Source: Umezawaea endophytica
GTDB lineage: Bacteria > Actinomycetota > Actinomycetes > Mycobacteriales > Pseudonocardiaceae
Assembly: GCF_025061645.1 (NCBI RefSeq)
Contig: NZ_JANYMP010000010.1
Coordinates: forward strand, 222,141 to 286,140
Direction: 5' to 3'
DNA length: 64,000 bases
A program made the translations under genes and the position numbers. Below the pieces are notes generated by a model. The model was given only the letters and a program-made list of their open reading frames with translations, did no database searches and had not been told where the DNA came from. Every line of letters starts with the position of its first letter. Position 1 is the stretch's first letter. Shown piece after piece: positions 36,148 through 45,412 of this stretch.

Positions 36148-36550
36148 ACCACCACACCCGTGGTACCACAGGCGTGGTGACCCAACCCTCAACCACCCGG
36201 TAACGGCCAGACACACACCTGGCCCGCCCGCTCCCGAACCCACCGACAGGAGACACCACTCGACGACGCCCCAACAGTGACCACCGCTCCGGCCACCGAA
36301 CAACGCTGGCTACCGAGCAGCCCGCCAAGTCCGGTCTGGGCCCACCCGCCGAGCACCGCCCCCACAAGCCCACGCCTCGGGCGCCGGCTCACCTAGCCTG
36401 AACCCACCTGGGCACAGCCCAGGCACAGCCCAGGCACGGCGAAGCCAATGCCTGGGCTGTGCCGCCGCGCTATCGGGCACCCAGCGGCGGGTGGGGGCGT
36501 GGGAAGGACGCTCAGGTCGTGGTGGCCTGGGCGTGGGGGTGTAGGGGCTG
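36148..36550. other. Intergenic region with palindromes and a terminator
   Basis: About 400 bases lacking a supported gene. It begins with the perfect palindrome GTGGTACCAC (36160-36169) nested in CACCAC...GTGGTG arms, possibly the SNF2-SWIM terminator. It ends with a long hairpin at 36422-36463 whose left arm is tandemly duplicated. Open frames on both strands here show no family features. Confidence 0.5.
36422..36463. terminator. Long hairpin terminator with duplicated arm
   Basis: A 15-bp perfect stem (36422-36436 with 36449-36463). An extra copy of the first 11 bases of the left arm lies directly upstream (36411-36421), so two alternative stems are possible. It lies between convergent transcription units. 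Confidence 0.7.
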
Positions 36551-36763
36551 TTAGATGCTCACGCCGGGCATGGTGGTGGCTGTGCGGCGGCGGCGTAGCC
36601 AGATTTTGCGGGTGCCGTCGCCGTAGAGGAGTACGCGGGAGAGTTCCCAGCCCGCGAACTCCGCGAGGGTGCCCAGTTGGGTCGCTGCGGTTCTTCGGGA
36701 GACGCCGGGAGGTAGCCGCAGCGGCCGGTACTCCCAATCCCCGTCGGTCACTCCTTCGTTCAC
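36551..36763 (-). CDS. DUF5703-family small protein
   Basis: A 70-residue protein with WEYRPLRLPPGVSRRTAATQ and FAGWELSRVLLYGDGTRKIW, ending in an Arg-rich tail; this is the pattern of DUF5703, an uncharacterised actinobacterial family. Its GTG start overlaps the stop of the upstream propeller-lipoprotein gene (GTGA), so it is translated in the same operon. Function unknown. Confidence 0.75.
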   Translation of the reverse strand: MNEGVTDGDWEYRPLRLPPGVSRRTAATQLGTLAEFAGWELSRVLLYGDGTRKIWLRRRRTATTMPGVSI

Positions 36764-37731
36764 GGCGAGATCACCTGTATCCCTTGGCCGTCCGCGGATG
36801 CGATGAACACCCGCCCGCTACTGGGGTCGACCGCCACCGAATCGGGTTGGCGGACGGTGGGGAACCGGAACTTCTCGACCGGTTCGCCACCGGCGACGTG
36901 GTAGGCAACCACTTCGTTCTTCTCGGTGAGCGTCACCCACGCCAGGTCGGTGCGCGGGTCGTAGGCGAGCCCGTAGGGGCCGCCCGGTACGGGGTAGCGC
37001 TGACGCATGATCAGCGGGTTCGCGGTGAAGGCGAGGAGTTCGCCGCCGCGGGTGTCGGTCACCAGGACTCGGCCGAAGCGGTCGGTGACGGCGTTGGTGG
37101 CGCCGTCGCCTGCGCGCAGGCCGGCGCCGAGGGTGTCCGTCGTGGGGTCGAGGTCGAAGACGGCGCTGCGGAGGCGGTCGAGGACGACGATGTGGCCGTT
37201 GACGACGAGGACCTGGTCCGGGCTGGTGACGGGGCCGACCTGGTGGTCACCGACGCGGACGGAGCGGGTGTCGCGCTGGGCGACGACGGTCTTGTCGCCG
37301 AGTGCCGCGACGTCGACCGGGCCGCCGTCGACGGTGGTGCTGGTGGTCGTGGCGTCGGTGGGGTTGACGCTGATGACGACGCCGCTGGTGGGGATGGTCG
37401 CTTCGACGCGGTCGCCGGTGACGACGAGGCGGGCGGCGGGGCCGGGGAGTGCGACGGTCCTGGGGTTCGGGTCGGGCAGCGTGTAGAGGCGCACGGACGG
37501 CGGGTCCTGGACGGCGACGGCGAGGGTGCCCGCGGTGAAGGCGAGGGCGGTGGCGTTGCCGGTCGCGGGCAGGACGGTGCCCGCGGGGGTGGCCGCCGGG
37601 TCCGGGGAGGGGGCGGGGGTCGCCGCCACGAGGGTGGCCGCGACCTGGAGCGGGTCGTTGGGCTCCTCGCTCGTGGCGCAGCCACCGACCATCACCGCCC
37701 CGGTGAGCAGTGCAGCGGCCAGTCGACGCAA
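36760..37731 (-). CDS. Lipoprotein with beta-propeller (YncE/NHL-like) repeats
   Basis: A 323-residue lipoprotein. The TTG at 37731 is preceded by GGGAGG and begins RRLAAALLTGAVMVGGC, whose lipobox Cys is at about residue 19. A Pro/Ala-rich linker (about 25-55) leads into six or seven short beta-propeller blades with repeated V..GD.V, D.TTDTLGAGLRAGDGATNAVTD-like and GPYGLAYDPRTDLAWVTL segments. YncE/NHL-type propellers act as extracellular binding scaffolds. It is co-translated with the DUF5703 protein. The role is unknown. Confidence 0.78.
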   Translation of the reverse strand: MRRLAAALLTGAVMVGGCATSEEPNDPLQVAATLVAATPAPSPDPAATPAGTVLPATGNATALAFTAGTLAVAVQDPPSVRLYTLPDPNPRTVALPGPAARLVVTGDRVEATIPTSGVVISVNPTDATTTSTTVDGGPVDVAALGDKTVVAQRDTRSVRVGDHQVGPVTSPDQVLVVNGHIVVLDRLRSAVFDLDPTTDTLGAGLRAGDGATNAVTDRFGRVLVTDTRGGELLAFTANPLIMRQRYPVPGGPYGLAYDPRTDLAWVTLTEKNEVVAYHVAGGEPVEKFRFPTVRQPDSVAVDPSSGRVFIASADGQGIQVISP

Positions 37732-37924
37732 CGTGGAACCTCCCAAGCGGCCGGGTGACCCCGGTACCCCATTCGCGAAACGCCCCTCCAGCATCCACGA
37801 CGAAACGGTCGTGGTCACGCCGGGGGGCGGGTGTTCTCGTTGGTCCACGAAGGTGATAACCGCCCGTTGGGCGTAGCGGGGGTGCTCGGCGCGCGACCAT
37901 CGGAGTAGGCGAGAGAGGTGTGTG

Positions 37925-38989
37925 ATGACGGTCGCGGCGTTGCGGGACAGGCACGTCGAGCTGCTCCGGCAGCACCGGGTCGCGGACGGGTTGGTGGTGG
38001 GGCGGGGGCGGTTGGGTCGCGGCGACCGCTACCACACGTGGTCGCAGGTGGCGGCGGAGCCGGTACCTGCGAGGTTGCACCGGTTGGGTGCGGTTCGGTT
38101 GCGTCCCGAGGCGTATTCGGTGGCGGAGTTGCGGGCGTCGCAGGACGTGTTGGACGAGCAGTCGGGTGAGTTGTTCGAGCTCGCGGAGATGGCGGGGCGG
38201 GCGGTGCGGACGCCGTTCTTCGCGGGGGTGTTCCCGACGGGGTCGATGAACGGGTTGTGCCGTCCGATGCCGGGGACGGGGGTGCTGGTGCTCGTGGACA
38301 GCGGTCTGCTGCACCTGGTGCCGGACGTGTTGAAGATCATGATCGTGTCGCGGTCGTCGTTCGGTGAGGCGCCGCTGCTGGAGCCGCCGTTCGCCGCGCC
38401 CGCGTTGGCGGAGGTGTTCAACGCGCACCTGTTCGGCAACGGCGCGGTGGGGGCGCGCGCGTTGCCGGACCTGGCGGGTCAGCACCTGGACCTGCTGCGG
38501 TTGATGGTTCGGCGGGCCACGCAGTTCGTCGTGGCGCACGAGATGGCGCACGTGCACGCCGGGCACCTGCTGGCGTCGTGGCGGCAGACCGACGCGAACA
38601 CCCCGGTGGGGGCTTTGGACATGCAGGCGGTGGGGTGGCCGCGGGAGTACGAGGCGGATCGCCTCGCGGCGGGGATCATGCTGTCGAGCCTGGTGGGGGT
38701 GAGTCCGTGGGAGCGCGACGCGGTCGAGCCGTACCTGGTGGGCGCGGTGCTGCTGGTGTTGGCGCTGCACGAGGTGGTGGCGGTGCTGGCGGAGGCGACG
38801 GGGCTGGTCGTGCCGTTCGCGGGGTGTCATCCGCCGCCGCTGCTGCGCATCCAGTCGTTGGTGGAGTACCTGGCCGAGCACCTGCGCACCTCGGAGTCGA
38901 TCGCGGTGGCCGCCGATCTCGCGACGTGGTTGGACGATCGGGTTCCGGGGGTGCTGGAGTGGTTGCGGATGGTCGACTCGCAGGCGTGA
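37925..38989 (+). CDS. HExxH zinc peptidase-like protein (M48-like)
   Basis: A 354-residue protein with a gluzincin motif HEMAH at 205-209, followed about 35 residues later by REYEADRLA, in which the Glu would be the third zinc ligand, as in M48 peptidases. No signal peptide is present; two weakly hydrophobic segments (about 245-285) follow the active site. GAGAGAGG precedes the start, which may be ATG 37925 or GTG 37922. The overall family is not recognised. It could process cytoplasmic proteins, but substrate is unknown. Confidence 0.7.
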   Translation: MTVAALRDRHVELLRQHRVADGLVVGRGRLGRGDRYHTWSQVAAEPVPARLHRLGAVRLRPEAYSVAELRASQDVLDEQSGELFELAEMAGRAVRTPFFAGVFPTGSMNGLCRPMPGTGVLVLVDSGLLHLVPDVLKIMIVSRSSFGEAPLLEPPFAAPALAEVFNAHLFGNGAVGARALPDLAGQHLDLLRLMVRRATQFVVAHEMAHVHAGHLLASWRQTDANTPVGALDMQAVGWPREYEADRLAAGIMLSSLVGVSPWERDAVEPYLVGAVLLVLALHEVVAVLAEATGLVVPFAGCHPPPLLRIQSLVEYLAEHLRTSESIAVAADLATWLDDRVPGVLEWLRMVDSQA

Positions 38990-39008
38990 GCGCGGGTGGA
39001 CGTGGAAG

Positions 39009-39038
39009 GGCCCGGTGGTCGAGGTCGGCCACCGGGCC
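39009..39038. terminator. Bidirectional terminator
   Basis: A 10-bp perfect stem (39009-39018 with 39029-39038) between the convergent peptidase-like and aldo/keto reductase genes. Confidence 0.75.
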
Positions 39039-39059
39039 ACGGGAACGGGGGAGTGCCTG

Positions 39060-40037
39060 CTAGCCCATGGGGCGTTCGGGGTAGGACAGCTCGATGGTGC
39101 TCACGTCGTCCAGCGCGGCGCGGATGGCGGGCGGGAGGGTGAGGTCCTCGGCGACGAGCGCGCCCAGTAGCTGGTTGGTGTCGCGGGCGCCGACGACGGG
39201 GGAGACGACGCCGGGGCGGTCGCGGACCCAGGCGAGGGCGACGCACAGCGGGGAGGTGCCCAGGCCGTCGGCGGCCGTGACGACCGCCTGGACGATGCGG
39301 GAGGCGCGGTCGGTGCGGTGTTGCTCGACGTAGCCCGCCATGTGGGAGGAGGCGCCGCGGGAGTCCGGTGGGGTGCCGTTGCGGTACTTGCCGGTGAGCA
39401 CGCCGCGGCCGAGCGGGGCCCAGGGGAGCAGGCCGAGGCCGTGGTGGGTGGCGGCGGGGACGACCTCGCGTTCGACGCCGCGTTCCAGCAGCGAGTACTC
39501 GACCTGGGTGGAGATGAGGGGGTTGCGGCCGGGCAGGGCGCGTTGGAGGGTGGCGGCGGTGCCGAGCTGCCAGCCGGAGTAGTTGGAGACGCCGACGTAG
39601 CGGACCTTGCCGGAGGCGGTGGCGGCGTCGAGGGCGGAGAGGGTTTCCTCCAGTGGCACGGACTGGTCCCACGCGTGGAGTTGCCAGAGGTCGACGTGGT
39701 CGACGCCGAGGCGGCGCAGGGAGCCGTCGAGGGCTCCGAGGAGGGCTCCGCGGGAGGCTCCGCCGCCGAAGGGGCCTTCGTTGCGGCGGGCGACGGCCTT
39801 GGTGGTGATGACGAGATCGTCGCGGGGGACCACTTCGCCGAGCAGGCCGCCCAGGATGCGTTCGCTCTCGCCTTCGACGTAGACGTCGGCGGTGTCCACG
39901 AGGGTGCCGCCCGCTTCGGTGAAGGCCATGAGCTGGGTGGCGGCCTCGTCGGCGTCGGTGTCGCGGCCCCAGGTCATCGTGCCCAGCGCCATTCTGGAGA
40001 CGCGGAGGCCGCTGCGGCCGAGCTGTCGGTGTTCCAC
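39060..40037 (-). CDS. Aldo/keto reductase
   Basis: A 325-residue NADPH-dependent aldo/keto reductase: LGRSGLRVSRMALGTMTWG at the start, GGTLVDTADVY with the catalytic Asp and Tyr, TTKA with the Lys, LWQLHAWD with the His, and the C-terminal cofactor region SPVVGARDTNQL. It is of the general stress/xenobiotic type. The GTG at 40037 is used. It lies divergent from the LLM oxidoreductase, with about 130 bases between them. Confidence 0.92.
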   Translation of the reverse strand: MEHRQLGRSGLRVSRMALGTMTWGRDTDADEAATQLMAFTEAGGTLVDTADVYVEGESERILGGLLGEVVPRDDLVITTKAVARRNEGPFGGGASRGALLGALDGSLRRLGVDHVDLWQLHAWDQSVPLEETLSALDAATASGKVRYVGVSNYSGWQLGTAATLQRALPGRNPLISTQVEYSLLERGVEREVVPAATHHGLGLLPWAPLGRGVLTGKYRNGTPPDSRGASSHMAGYVEQHRTDRASRIVQAVVTAADGLGTSPLCVALAWVRDRPGVVSPVVGARDTNQLLGALVAEDLTLPPAIRAALDDVSTIELSYPERPMG

Positions 40038-40145
40038 CGGGCGAGCGTAAGGGCTGTGACGGCGCTGAGCTGGGAGCATCGTGGATCTTCACCACCCGTG
40101 CCGAGCGTGACCGGCGTCACAGGCCCCGGTGGCGCCGAATGTTGT

Positions 40146-40157
40146 TACCGATCGGTA
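40146..40157. promoter_or_regulatory. Palindrome upstream of LLM oxidoreductase
   Basis: TACCGATCGGTA is a perfect 12-bp palindrome ending 11 bases before the GTG start. Its position would place it over the promoter or start site of the LLM-uppP run; a TetR-like operator is possible. Confidence 0.45.
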
Positions 40158-40167
40158 CGGTCGGCGC

Positions 40168-41217
40168 GTGCGATTGGGACTGAACCTCGGATACTGGGGC
40201 GCCGGCAACGACGCCGCCAACCTCGAACTGGCCAAGGAGGCCGACCGGCTCGGCTACTCGGTGGCGTGGGCGGCCGAAGCCTACGGCTCGGACGCGCCCA
40301 CGGTGCTGTCGTGGATCGCCGCGCACACCGAGCGCATCGACGTCGGCAGCGCCATCCTCCAGATCCCCGCGCGGACGCCCGCGATGGCCGCGATGACCGC
40401 CGCGACGCTGGACACCCTGTCCGGCGGCCGCTTCCGGATGGGCCTCGGCGTGTCCGGGCCGCAGGTGTCGGAGGGCTGGCACGGCGTGCGCTTCGACAAG
40501 CCGCTTGCCCGCACGCGGGAGTACGTGGACATCGTCAGGACGGCGCTGCGCCGCGAGAAGCTGCGCTACGACGGGCAGCACTACGCGCTGCCGCTGCCCG
40601 ACGGCCCCGGCAAGGCGCTCACGCTGACCGTGCACCCCGTCCGCGAGGAGATCCCGATCTACCTCGCCGCCGTCGGCCCGAAGAACCTCGAACTCACGGG
40701 CGAGATCGCCGACGGGTGGCTCGCGCTGTTCTTCTCCCCCGAGCACTCCGGGGAGTCGCTGGCCGCGGTCAGGGCCGGGCGCGAGAAGGCGGGCAAGACC
40801 ATGGAGGGCTTCGACGTCGTCCCGACCTCGCCGCTGTTCGTCGGCGACGACTGGCGCGCGCTGGCCGACCAGGTCCGCCCGTACTCGGCGCTCTACGTCG
40901 GCGGCATGGGCAGCCGCAAGCAGAACTTCTACAAGGACCTCGCCACCCGCATGGGCTTCGAGAAGGAGGCCCAGGAGGTCCAGGACAAGTACCTGGAGCG
41001 CGACTACGCGGGCGCGATGGCGGCCCTGCCGGTGGAGTTCCTGGACGCCACCTCGCTGCTCGGCACCAAGGAGCGGATCGCCGAGAAGATGCAGGCACTG
41101 GCCGAAGCCGGGGTCACCACGTTGACCATCACGCCGATGCTGCAAGATCTGGAGCAGGGAATCGCGGGGCTGCGCACCGCGGTGGAAGCTCTGGATCTGG
41201 CAGGAGTGGGTAGTTGA
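40168..41217 (+). CDS. LLM-class F420-dependent oxidoreductase
   Basis: A 349-residue luciferase-like (bacterial LLM) oxidoreductase of the F420 type: [10 protein letters not shown] at the N terminus, the [12 protein letters not shown] cofactor region, [20 protein letters not shown], and [19 protein letters not shown]. It probably uses coenzyme F420 rather than FMN. The GTG at 40168 is used; the short untranslated region suggests a nearly leaderless mRNA. Its stop overlaps the TTG start of uppP (TTGA), so the two are coupled, as seen in other actinobacteria. Substrate unknown. Confidence 0.9.
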   Translation: MRLGLNLGYWGAGNDAANLELAKEADRLGYSVAWAAEAYGSDAPTVLSWIAAHTERIDVGSAILQIPARTPAMAAMTAATLDTLSGGRFRMGLGVSGPQVSEGWHGVRFDKPLARTREYVDIVRTALRREKLRYDGQHYALPLPDGPGKALTLTVHPVREEIPIYLAAVGPKNLELTGEIADGWLALFFSPEHSGESLAAVRAGREKAGKTMEGFDVVPTSPLFVGDDWRALADQVRPYSALYVGGMGSRKQNFYKDLATRMGFEKEAQEVQDKYLERDYAGAMAALPVEFLDATSLLGTKERIAEKMQALAEAGVTTLTITPMLQDLEQGIAGLRTAVEALDLAGVGS

Positions 41218-42035
41218 GCTGGTTGCAGGCTCTGGTCCTCGGACTGGTTCAAGGACTTACCGAATTCCTACCCGTGTCTTCGTCGGCGCACGTGCGGATC
41301 ACGTCGACGTTGTTCTTCGGCAACGACGCGGGCGCGTCGTTCACGGCGGTCATCCAGCTCGGCACCGAGCTGGCGGTGTTGATCTACTTCGCCAAGGACA
41401 TCGGGCGGTTCATCTCCGCCTGGTTCCGCGGCCTCTTCAGCGCGGAGGCGCGCAAGGAGAAGGACTACCGGCTGGCCTGGTACGTGATCATCGGGTCCAT
41501 CCCGATCAGCGTGCTGGGCTACCTCCTCAAGGACGAGATCCGCACGTCCGCGAGGAACCTCTGGATCACGGCCACGATGCTCATCGTGTTCGGCCTGCTG
41601 CTCGGCCTCGCCGACCAGCTCGCCAAGCACTCGCGGTCGGAGCTGACGATGAAGGACGCCGTCGGCATGGGCCTCGCCCAGGCCCTCGCGCTCATCCCCG
41701 GCGTCTCCCGCTCCGGCGGCACGCTCACCGCAGGCCTGTTCCTCGGGCTCGACCGGGCGGCCGCGGCGCGCTACTCGTTCCTGCTGGCGATCCCCGCCGT
41801 GTTCGGCGCGGGCATCTTCAGCATCCCGGACGTGTTGGACCGCGGCCCGAACGACGCCTCCGTGCCGCAGATGATCGTGGCCACGATCATCGCGTTCGCG
41901 GTCGGCTACGCCACCATCGCGTGGCTGCTCAAGTACGTCTCCAAGCACAGCTACTCGGCGTTCGTCTGGTACCGGGTCATGCTCGGCATCGTCCTCATGG
42001 GCCTGCTGTCGATGAACCTGCTGCCCGCCAACTGA
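41214..42035 (+). CDS. uppP: Undecaprenyl-diphosphatase UppP (BacA)
   Basis: A 273-residue integral membrane phosphatase with about eight helices. [16 protein letters not shown] holds the E-rich/PSSSAH active-site motif and [12 protein letters not shown] the second (PGxSRSGGT). It dephosphorylates undecaprenyl pyrophosphate to recycle the lipid carrier of cell-wall synthesis, and confers bacitracin tolerance when overproduced. The TTG start lies within the LLM stop, with GGAG about 10 bases upstream. A strong terminator follows. Confidence 0.95.
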   Translation: MSWLQALVLGLVQGLTEFLPVSSSAHVRITSTLFFGNDAGASFTAVIQLGTELAVLIYFAKDIGRFISAWFRGLFSAEARKEKDYRLAWYVIIGSIPISVLGYLLKDEIRTSARNLWITATMLIVFGLLLGLADQLAKHSRSELTMKDAVGMGLAQALALIPGVSRSGGTLTAGLFLGLDRAAAARYSFLLAIPAVFGAGIFSIPDVLDRGPNDASVPQMIVATIIAFAVGYATIAWLLKYVSKHSYSAFVWYRVMLGIVLMGLLSMNLLPAN

Positions 42036-42044
42036 CGCACCCGT

Positions 42045-42083
42045 CGTGATGGCCCGGAACCACCGCGGTTCCGGGCCATCACG
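42045..42083 (+). terminator. Terminator after uppP
   Basis: A 17-bp perfect stem (42045-42061 with 42067-42083) and a 5-nt loop, ten bases after the uppP stop. Confidence 0.9.
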
Positions 42084-42131
42084 CTGTCCGGCCCAGGGGA
42101 GCCGGGCGGCGCACCGCTAGGGTGGTGCCTC

Positions 42132-42821
42132 GTGGCCACCGTGATCCTCCTGCGACATGCCCGTTCGACCGCCAACGGCTCCGGCGTGCTCGCCGGCCGC
42201 GCACCGGGCGTCTCCCTGTGCGAGAAGGGCGAGGCCCAGGCCCTCGGACTGGTCGACCGCCTCAAGGGCATCCCCGTCGACGCCGTCGTCACCTCCCCCC
42301 TGGACCGGTGCCGCCAGACCCTCGCCCCGCTGCTCGCCGACCGCGGCCTCACCGCCGTCATCGAACCCGACCTCGCCGAGGTCGACTACGGGAGCTGGAC
42401 CAACCGCGCCATCAAGGACCTGCTCGAGGAACCCCTGTGGACGGTCGTGCAGCAGCACCCGTCCGCCGCGGTCTTCCCCGACGGCGAAGGCCTCGCCACC
42501 GTCCAGGCCAGGGCCGTCGCCGCCATCCGCGCCCACGACGCCCGCGTCACCGCCGAGTTCGGCCCCCGCGCCGTCTGGGTCGCGTGCAGCCACGGCGACG
42601 TCATCAAGTCGGTCCTCGCCGACGCCCTGGGCGTGCACCTGGACGGCTTCCAGCGCATCGTCGTCGACCCCGCGTCGGTGTCGGTCGTCCAGTACACCGA
42701 GACCAGGCCCTTCGTGCTGCGCTCCAACGACAACGGCGGCGACCTCGCGGGCATCGTCCCGCCCCCGGAGCACAAGCCGTCCTCCGACGCCGTCGTCGGC
42801 GGTGGCGCGGGCGCCGCGTAG
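42132..42821 (+). CDS. Histidine phosphatase (MSMEG_4193-like phosphoglycerate-mutase family)
   Basis: A 229-residue histidine phosphatase: ILLRHARSTANG carries the phospho-acceptor His9, SPLDRCRQT the second Arg, DLAEVDYGSWTNR the acid-containing segment, and VACSHGDVIKSVLADALG the second catalytic His. This is the MSMEG_4193-type protein commonly encoded after uppP in actinobacteria, usually followed by DUF3090 and SCO1664-like genes; those are missing here and a GNAT gene follows instead. Its natural substrate is unknown. The GTG start has no clear Shine-Dalgarno. Confidence 0.88.
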   Translation: MATVILLRHARSTANGSGVLAGRAPGVSLCEKGEAQALGLVDRLKGIPVDAVVTSPLDRCRQTLAPLLADRGLTAVIEPDLAEVDYGSWTNRAIKDLLEEPLWTVVQQHPSAAVFPDGEGLATVQARAVAAIRAHDARVTAEFGPRAVWVACSHGDVIKSVLADALGVHLDGFQRIVVDPASVSVVQYTETRPFVLRSNDNGGDLAGIVPPPEHKPSSDAVVGGGAGAA

Positions 42822-42886
42822 GGCCCGGCCCTCACCCGAACGGCGGTACGGACGAAATGTCGGACCCCCGTCCTAGGGTCCGGGCC

Positions 42887-43396
42887 ATGACGGAGGTCGA
42901 CGCGATCTGCCTGAGGCCGTGGGCCGAGGGCGACCTGGGGTTGCTGCGCGCGCAGAACACGCCCGAGATGCTGGCCCACCTGGGGGGACCGGAGTCGGAG
43001 GAGGCCGTGGTCGACCGGCACCGCCGGTACGTGGAGCTGTCCGCGAGCGGGGCGGGTCGCATGTACGTGGTGCTGCTCGGGCCGGACTCGGTGGTGGCGG
43101 GGTCGATCGGGTTCTGGGAGAAGGAGTGGGACGGCACGCCGGTGTACGAGACCGGGTGGCACGTGCTGCCGGGGTTCCAGCGGCGTGGGGTGGCGACGCG
43201 GGCCGCGGTGGCCGTCGCGCGGATCGCCGCCGCCGAGGGCGACCGCGAGGAGCTGCACGCGTTCCCGCCGGTGGTGAACACCGCGTCGGTCGGCGTGTGC
43301 CGCAAGGCCGGGTTCGCGTGGCGCGGGGAGCACGACTTCGAGTACCCCAAGGGGACGTGGATCCGGTGCGAGGACTGGTGGGCGCCGCTGGGGTGA
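42887..43396 (+). CDS. GNAT-family N-acetyltransferase
   Basis: A 169-residue acetyltransferase of RimJ/RimL-like type: ICLRPWAEGDLGLL, GSIGFWEKEWDGTPVYETGW, the acetyl-CoA loop PGFQRRGVATRAA, and VVNTASVGVCRKAGF. Substrate unknown. It has its own promoter region of about 65 bases and a strong terminator. Confidence 0.88.
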   Translation: MTEVDAICLRPWAEGDLGLLRAQNTPEMLAHLGGPESEEAVVDRHRRYVELSASGAGRMYVVLLGPDSVVAGSIGFWEKEWDGTPVYETGWHVLPGFQRRGVATRAAVAVARIAAAEGDREELHAFPPVVNTASVGVCRKAGFAWRGEHDFEYPKGTWIRCEDWWAPLG

Positions 43397-43402
43397 GACG
43401 TG

Positions 43403-43444
43403 CCGGGGCCCGGACCGTGCAGGGGAGTGCGGTCCGGGCCCCGG
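43403..43444. terminator. Bidirectional terminator
   Basis: A 15-bp perfect stem (43403-43417 with 43430-43444) between the convergent GNAT and M4 peptidase genes. Confidence 0.85.
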
Positions 43445-43456
43445 AAGCGCCGGGAA

Positions 43457-45037
43457 CTACTTGACGTTGACCGCGGCCCACGCCCTGGTCACCGCGGCGA
43501 CCTCGGCGCTGCCCGCCCCGTAGAGCTCGGTGGCGGCGGCGATGGTGCCGGTGCGCGCGGCGGCGTACTTGGTGCTGGAGGTGAACTTCGTGGTCAGCGC
43601 CCGGTACCAGATCTTCTCGGCCTTGGCGCGGGTGATCCCGGTGACGGGCTGGCCGTCGTAGGTCGGGCTGTCGTAGGCGACACCGTTGATCGTCTTGGCG
43701 CCGCTGCCCTCCGAGAGCAGGTAGAAGAAGTGGTTGGCGATGCCGGAGGAGTAGTGCACGTCCAGGCCGCCCACGGTGGAGGACCAGTAGTCCGCCGACC
43801 TGCCGTCCCGAGACGGCTTGTCCATGTACCGCAGGGGAGCGCCCGTGCCCCGGATGTCGATCTTCTCGCCGATCAGGTAGTCGCCGACGTCGCTGGCGTT
43901 GTCGGCGCTGAACTCGACCGTGGTGCCGAAGATGTCGCTGGTGGCCTCGTTCAGGCCGCCCGGCTCACCGGAGTACACCATGTTGCCGGTCGCCGACGTG
44001 ACACCGTGCGACATCTCGTGACCCGCGACGTCCAGCTCGGTCAACGGCTTCGCGTTGCCGACACCGTCGCCGTAGGTCATGCAGAAGCAGCTATCGCTCC
44101 AGTTGGCGTTGTTGTAGGCGTTGCCGTAGTGCACGCGGCTCAGCGCGCCCACGCCGTTGTTCTTGATGCCGCTGCGGCCGTGGACGTTCTTGTAGTAGTC
44201 CCACGTGACCGCCGCGCCGTAGGCGGCGTCGACACCGGCGGTGGCCTTGTCGCTGATCGCGCCGTTGCCCCACCTGTTGTCGGCGTCGGTGAACAGCGTC
44301 CCGGTCCCGGAGCCGTTGTTGGCGTTGTTGACCGTCTGGTTGCCGCGCTGCGGGTCCTTGAGCTGGTAGGTCGACCCGGACTGGGTCGTCTGCAACGTCA
44401 CGGTCCCGCTGTACTGGCTGACACCGGTGCCCTCGACGTGCATCACCCGGTCCTCGCTCATCAGCACCTCGCCGGTGGCGGCGTCGGTGTAGACGTGCAG
44501 CTCGCTCGGCGACTGGTCGGCCTTGGTCCCGGTGAGGACGACCTCCCACGCCAGGGTCGGCGCCCGGTCGATGGCGAACACCACGAGCCGGGGTTCGGCC
44601 TTCGTCCAGCTCGCGTCGGTCTTGGCCACGCGTGCCGTGGACGCCGCGGTGGTGGCGGCGATGGCGGGCGTGGTCGAGACGGTCAGGGCCGCGTCGGTCG
44701 CGCGGTCCACGGAGCTGATCGCCCCGGTCTTGGACTGGTGCACGACCAGGTCCCCGCCGACGACCCGCAGGCCGTCGAAGGTGCGGTCGTACCGGACGTG
44801 CCTGCTGCCGTCGGGGTCGGTGACGACATCCTTGACCACGAGCTGCTCTTGGCTGCTCAGGCCCAGTGCGGTGCTCACCGTTCCGGCTTGCGCGGCCGCG
44901 AGGCTCAGGGTGCCCGTGCGGTCGAGCGAGGCGGGGGAGTCCGCGGCCGCCTGAGGTGCCGCCGTGGCCGTGAGGCCACCGACGGTCACCAGGGCGGCGG
45001 ACACCAGGGCCGCGTAGCCCAGGGTCGTGCGATTCAT
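43457..45037 (-). CDS. Secreted M4 (thermolysin-family) metallopeptidase
   Basis: A 526-residue secreted protease. A Sec signal (ALVSAALVTVGGLTATAAPQA) is followed by an FTP/PepSY-type propeptide (about 35-210) and a catalytic domain from about 215. Zinc ligands lie in HEMSH (His340 and His344) and GLNEATSD (Glu), and VHYSSGIANHFFY supplies the second catalytic His. Two Cys in SDSCFCMTYGDG occur near the active site, an unusual feature in M4. There is no C-terminal proprotein-convertase-type domain. AGGAGCG precedes the ATG. It would act outside the cell in protein degradation. Confidence 0.93.
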   Translation of the reverse strand: MNRTTLGYAALVSAALVTVGGLTATAAPQAAADSPASLDRTGTLSLAAAQAGTVSTALGLSSQEQLVVKDVVTDPDGSRHVRYDRTFDGLRVVGGDLVVHQSKTGAISSVDRATDAALTVSTTPAIAATTAASTARVAKTDASWTKAEPRLVVFAIDRAPTLAWEVVLTGTKADQSPSELHVYTDAATGEVLMSEDRVMHVEGTGVSQYSGTVTLQTTQSGSTYQLKDPQRGNQTVNNANNGSGTGTLFTDADNRWGNGAISDKATAGVDAAYGAAVTWDYYKNVHGRSGIKNNGVGALSRVHYGNAYNNANWSDSCFCMTYGDGVGNAKPLTELDVAGHEMSHGVTSATGNMVYSGEPGGLNEATSDIFGTTVEFSADNASDVGDYLIGEKIDIRGTGAPLRYMDKPSRDGRSADYWSSTVGGLDVHYSSGIANHFFYLLSEGSGAKTINGVAYDSPTYDGQPVTGITRAKAEKIWYRALTTKFTSSTKYAAARTGTIAAATELYGAGSAEVAAVTRAWAAVNVK

Positions 45038-45412
45038 GGACGCTCCTGTTCCAGTGCAGGGGATGTCCGCACCGCCCGCGACAGTCGCGAATGGACGAAC
45101 ACCGAGGAACATCTCGGCCAACACCGTGTTGACCAGCAAATCGATGTTATTGCCGCTCCTGCATGGGTAAATCTTCTCCCACGATGTGGGAACTCTTCAG
45201 ATTCTGAGCAATCCTGCTGGTCAAGCCTGTCCGAGACGTCCGAGTTTCGAATAAAACGCCAGTTCAGGACAGCCGGGAACATCGGGGAAACAAATGGCAC
45301 AATCGGGCGGGAGAACCAATCACGCTGAACCGTCCGGTGCAGTCCGTTGGTCTTGCACGTGTTTATAGTTAATGACTGCCAGTGGTCACCCGATCACGCA
45401 CGATCGCGGTTT
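45038..45412. other. AT-rich intergenic region between M4 protease and recombinase
   Basis: About 375 gene-free bases that are clearly less GC-rich than the flanks. It holds inverted copies of TTGACCAGCA (45129-45138) and TGCTGGTCAA (45215-45224) that share the TTGACCA core of the 23-bp repeats, and an AT-rich GTTTATAGTTAATGACTG near 45360. It could be an integration boundary or the M4 promoter region. Confidence 0.45.
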
